Source: Gammaproteobacteria bacterium (lineage in GTDB: Bacteria; Pseudomonadota; Gammaproteobacteria; HK1). From it: 7,175 nucleotides of DNA. Position 1 is the stretch's first letter. Every line of letters starts with the position of its first letter. The DNA is taken from the NCBI GenBank assembly GCA_022822245.1, contig JAJECB010000181.1, positions 1 to 7,175 of the forward strand, written 5' to 3'. Of the stretch, positions 5,832 to 7,175 are shown piece by piece. The position numbers and the translations under genes were made by a program. The notes beneath the pieces were generated by a model, which worked only from the letters and a program-made list of their open reading frames with translations, searched no databases and was not told where the DNA came from.

Positions 5832-7175
5832 TCAGCCGAGGAGCGGCGCGATCACGAGGCTCACCAGGGCCATCACGTTGATGAGGATGTTCATCGACGG
5901 CCCGGAGGTGTCCTTGAAGGGATCGCCCACGGTGTCCCCGACCACCGTCGCGGCGTGGGTGTCGGTCCCCTTTCCGCCAAGGTTCCCCTTCTCGACGAAC
6001 TTCTTGGCGTTGTCCCACGCGCCGCCCGCGTTCGCCATGGTGAGGGCGAGGAGCACGCATCCGAGGAGGGCGCCCGCGAGGACCCCCCCGAGGGTCTCCG
6101 GCCCGATTCCGAACCCGACCACCCAGGGCACCGCCACCGCGATGATTCCGGGCGGGATCATCCGCTTGATCGCGGCGGTGGTCGCGATGTCGACGCAGCG
6201 CTCCGTGTCCGGCTTGGCCTTGCCCTCCAGCAGGCCGGGGATCTCCCGGAACTGGCGCCGGATCTCGTTGATCATGTCGAAGGCGGCGTCGCCGACCGCG
6301 GTCATCGTGAGCGAGGCGATGAAGAACGGGAGGATCCCGCCGATGAAGAGCCCGACCAGCACCTTGGGCTCGCTGATCGCGAGGGTGAAGCCCGGTATCG
6401 AAGCCGAGACGGTCTCCACGTAGGCGGCGATGATCGCGAGGGCGGCGAGGGCCGCCGCGCCGATCGCGAACCCCTTTCCGATCGCCGCGGTGGTGTTCCC
6501 GACCTCGTCGAGGGAATCGGTGATCGCGCGGGTCTCTTCCCCGAGCGCGGCCATCTCCGCGATTCCGCCCGCGTTGTCCGCGACCGGGCCGTAGGCGTCG
6601 ATAGCCATGGTCATGCCGACCGTCGCCAGCATCCCGACCGCGGCGAGTCCCACTCCGTAAAGCCCCGCGAGCAGGCTCGAGACGGCGATGATGACGCAGA
6701 GGGTGAGCACCGGGATGGTCACCGACTCCATGCCCTTCGCGAAGCCGGTGATGATCACGGTGGCGGGCCCGGTCTCGCCGGCCCGGGCGATCCGCTCCAC
6801 CGGGCCGCTCGACGTGTAGTACTCGGTGACGAGGCCGATCACGATCCCGCCGATGGCGCCGGAGAGCACCGCGAGCCAGACCATGAGGCTGATGTCCACC
6901 CACTGGATCACGACCAGGGCGAGGGCGATGAAGATCACGGCGGAGCCGATGGTCCCGATGCGAAGCGCCTGCCCCGGATCGCGCGACGCGAAGGCGCGGA
7001 CGAGCGCGATCCCGATGAGCGAGCAGACGAGCCCGGTGGAGGCGAGGGCGAGGGGCAGGAACATGAGGGCGGAGCGTTCGCCGAGGGGGTCCAGCGCGTC
7101 GATGACCATGGTGGAGGCGATCGCGATGGAGGCGATCATCGAGCCACAGTAGGACTCGAAGATGTCCGAGCCCAT
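5832..7175 (-). CDS. hppA: Membrane-bound ion-translocating pyrophosphatase (partial, N-terminus beyond window)
   Basis: Integral membrane pyrophosphatase coupling PPi hydrolysis to H+ and/or Na+ pumping. The window holds the C-terminal 447 residues, roughly transmembrane helix 6 to the end of an enzyme of about 670-700. The frame stays open to the edge, and GSDIFESY is an internal motif, so the Met at the edge is not the start. Visible are many hydrophobic helices, [16 protein letters not shown] (193-208), [10 protein letters not shown] (226-235), and the C-terminal catalytic region [14 protein letters not shown] (382-395) and [17 protein letters not shown] (411-427) with D414, D418, K421 and D422. 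Ala230 and Gly233 in GNTTAAIG are the K+-dependent signature (K+-independent enzymes have Lys and Thr). The glutamate in DIFESY, one helical turn earlier than in plant-type enzymes, is the placement seen in Na+-pumping members. Ion choice is therefore predicted but not proven, because the first helices are missing. It converges on the PPi-phosphofructokinase gene. Confidence 0.97.
   Translation of the reverse strand: MGSDIFESYCGSMIASIAIASTMVIDALDPLGERSALMFLPLALASTGLVCSLIGIALVRAFASRDPGQALRIGTIGSAVIFIALALVVIQWVDISLMVWLAVLSGAIGGIVIGLVTEYYTSSGPVERIARAGETGPATVIITGFAKGMESVTIPVLTLCVIIAVSSLLAGLYGVGLAAVGMLATVGMTMAIDAYGPVADNAGGIAEMAALGEETRAITDSLDEVGNTTAAIGKGFAIGAAALAALAIIAAYVETVSASIPGFTLAISEPKVLVGLFIGGILPFFIASLTMTAVGDAAFDMINEIRRQFREIPGLLEGKAKPDTERCVDIATTAAIKRMIPPGIIAVAVPWVVGFGIGPETLGGVLAGALLGCVLLALTMANAGGAWDNAKKFVEKGNLGGKGTDTHAATVVGDTVGDPFKDTSGPSMNILINVMALVSLVIAPLLG

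Overview
This is a GC-rich bacterial chromosome fragment with dense, ordinary coding. MutM and BepA-type proteins, a PPi-type phosphofructokinase and a membrane pyrophosphatase together suggest a proteobacterium, most likely a gammaproteobacterium of an environmental, autotrophic or methylotrophic kind. This is inferred from protein resemblance only. A degenerate REP-like hairpin (from 1195) of a type common in Gamma- and Betaproteobacteria agrees with it.

Layout, left to right. A 5' region (1-187) holds two short perfect palindromes. A plus-strand phytanoyl-CoA dioxygenase family gene (188-1147) follows. A 140-base convergent gap carries the REP-like element and a hairpin. A 62-residue minus-strand protein with a ribbon-helix-helix-like pattern sits at 1288-1476. 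Repeat element copy 1 is at 1499-1682. The minus-strand pair bepA-like protease then mutM (4147-2633, 2611-1796; 21-base gap) looks like an operon. Repeat element copy 2 is at 4164-4332, in the divergent gap. A plus-strand pyrophosphate-dependent phosphofructokinase gene (4472-5734) converges on a minus-strand membrane ion-pumping pyrophosphatase gene, whose start lies beyond the right edge (5832-7175).

How the genes work together. The right third is a pyrophosphate module: one enzyme uses PPi as phosphoryl donor (or makes PPi in reverse) at the fructose-6-phosphate step, and the other couples PPi hydrolysis to ion pumping. Sequence signatures mark the kinase as PPi-type and the pump as K+-dependent, with a possible Na+ specificity. 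bepA-mutM combines envelope quality control with oxidative DNA repair.

The least expected signal is a pair of dispersed 169-184 bp elements in opposite orientation. Each has perfect 21-bp inverted ends. Between copies the ends differ at four positions, and every difference is matched by the complementary change at the other end of the same copy. Both copies end 16-24 bases upstream of a minus-strand start codon. They look like a non-autonomous mobile or structured repeat family. No CRISPR array, tRNA, rRNA or transposase gene was seen.
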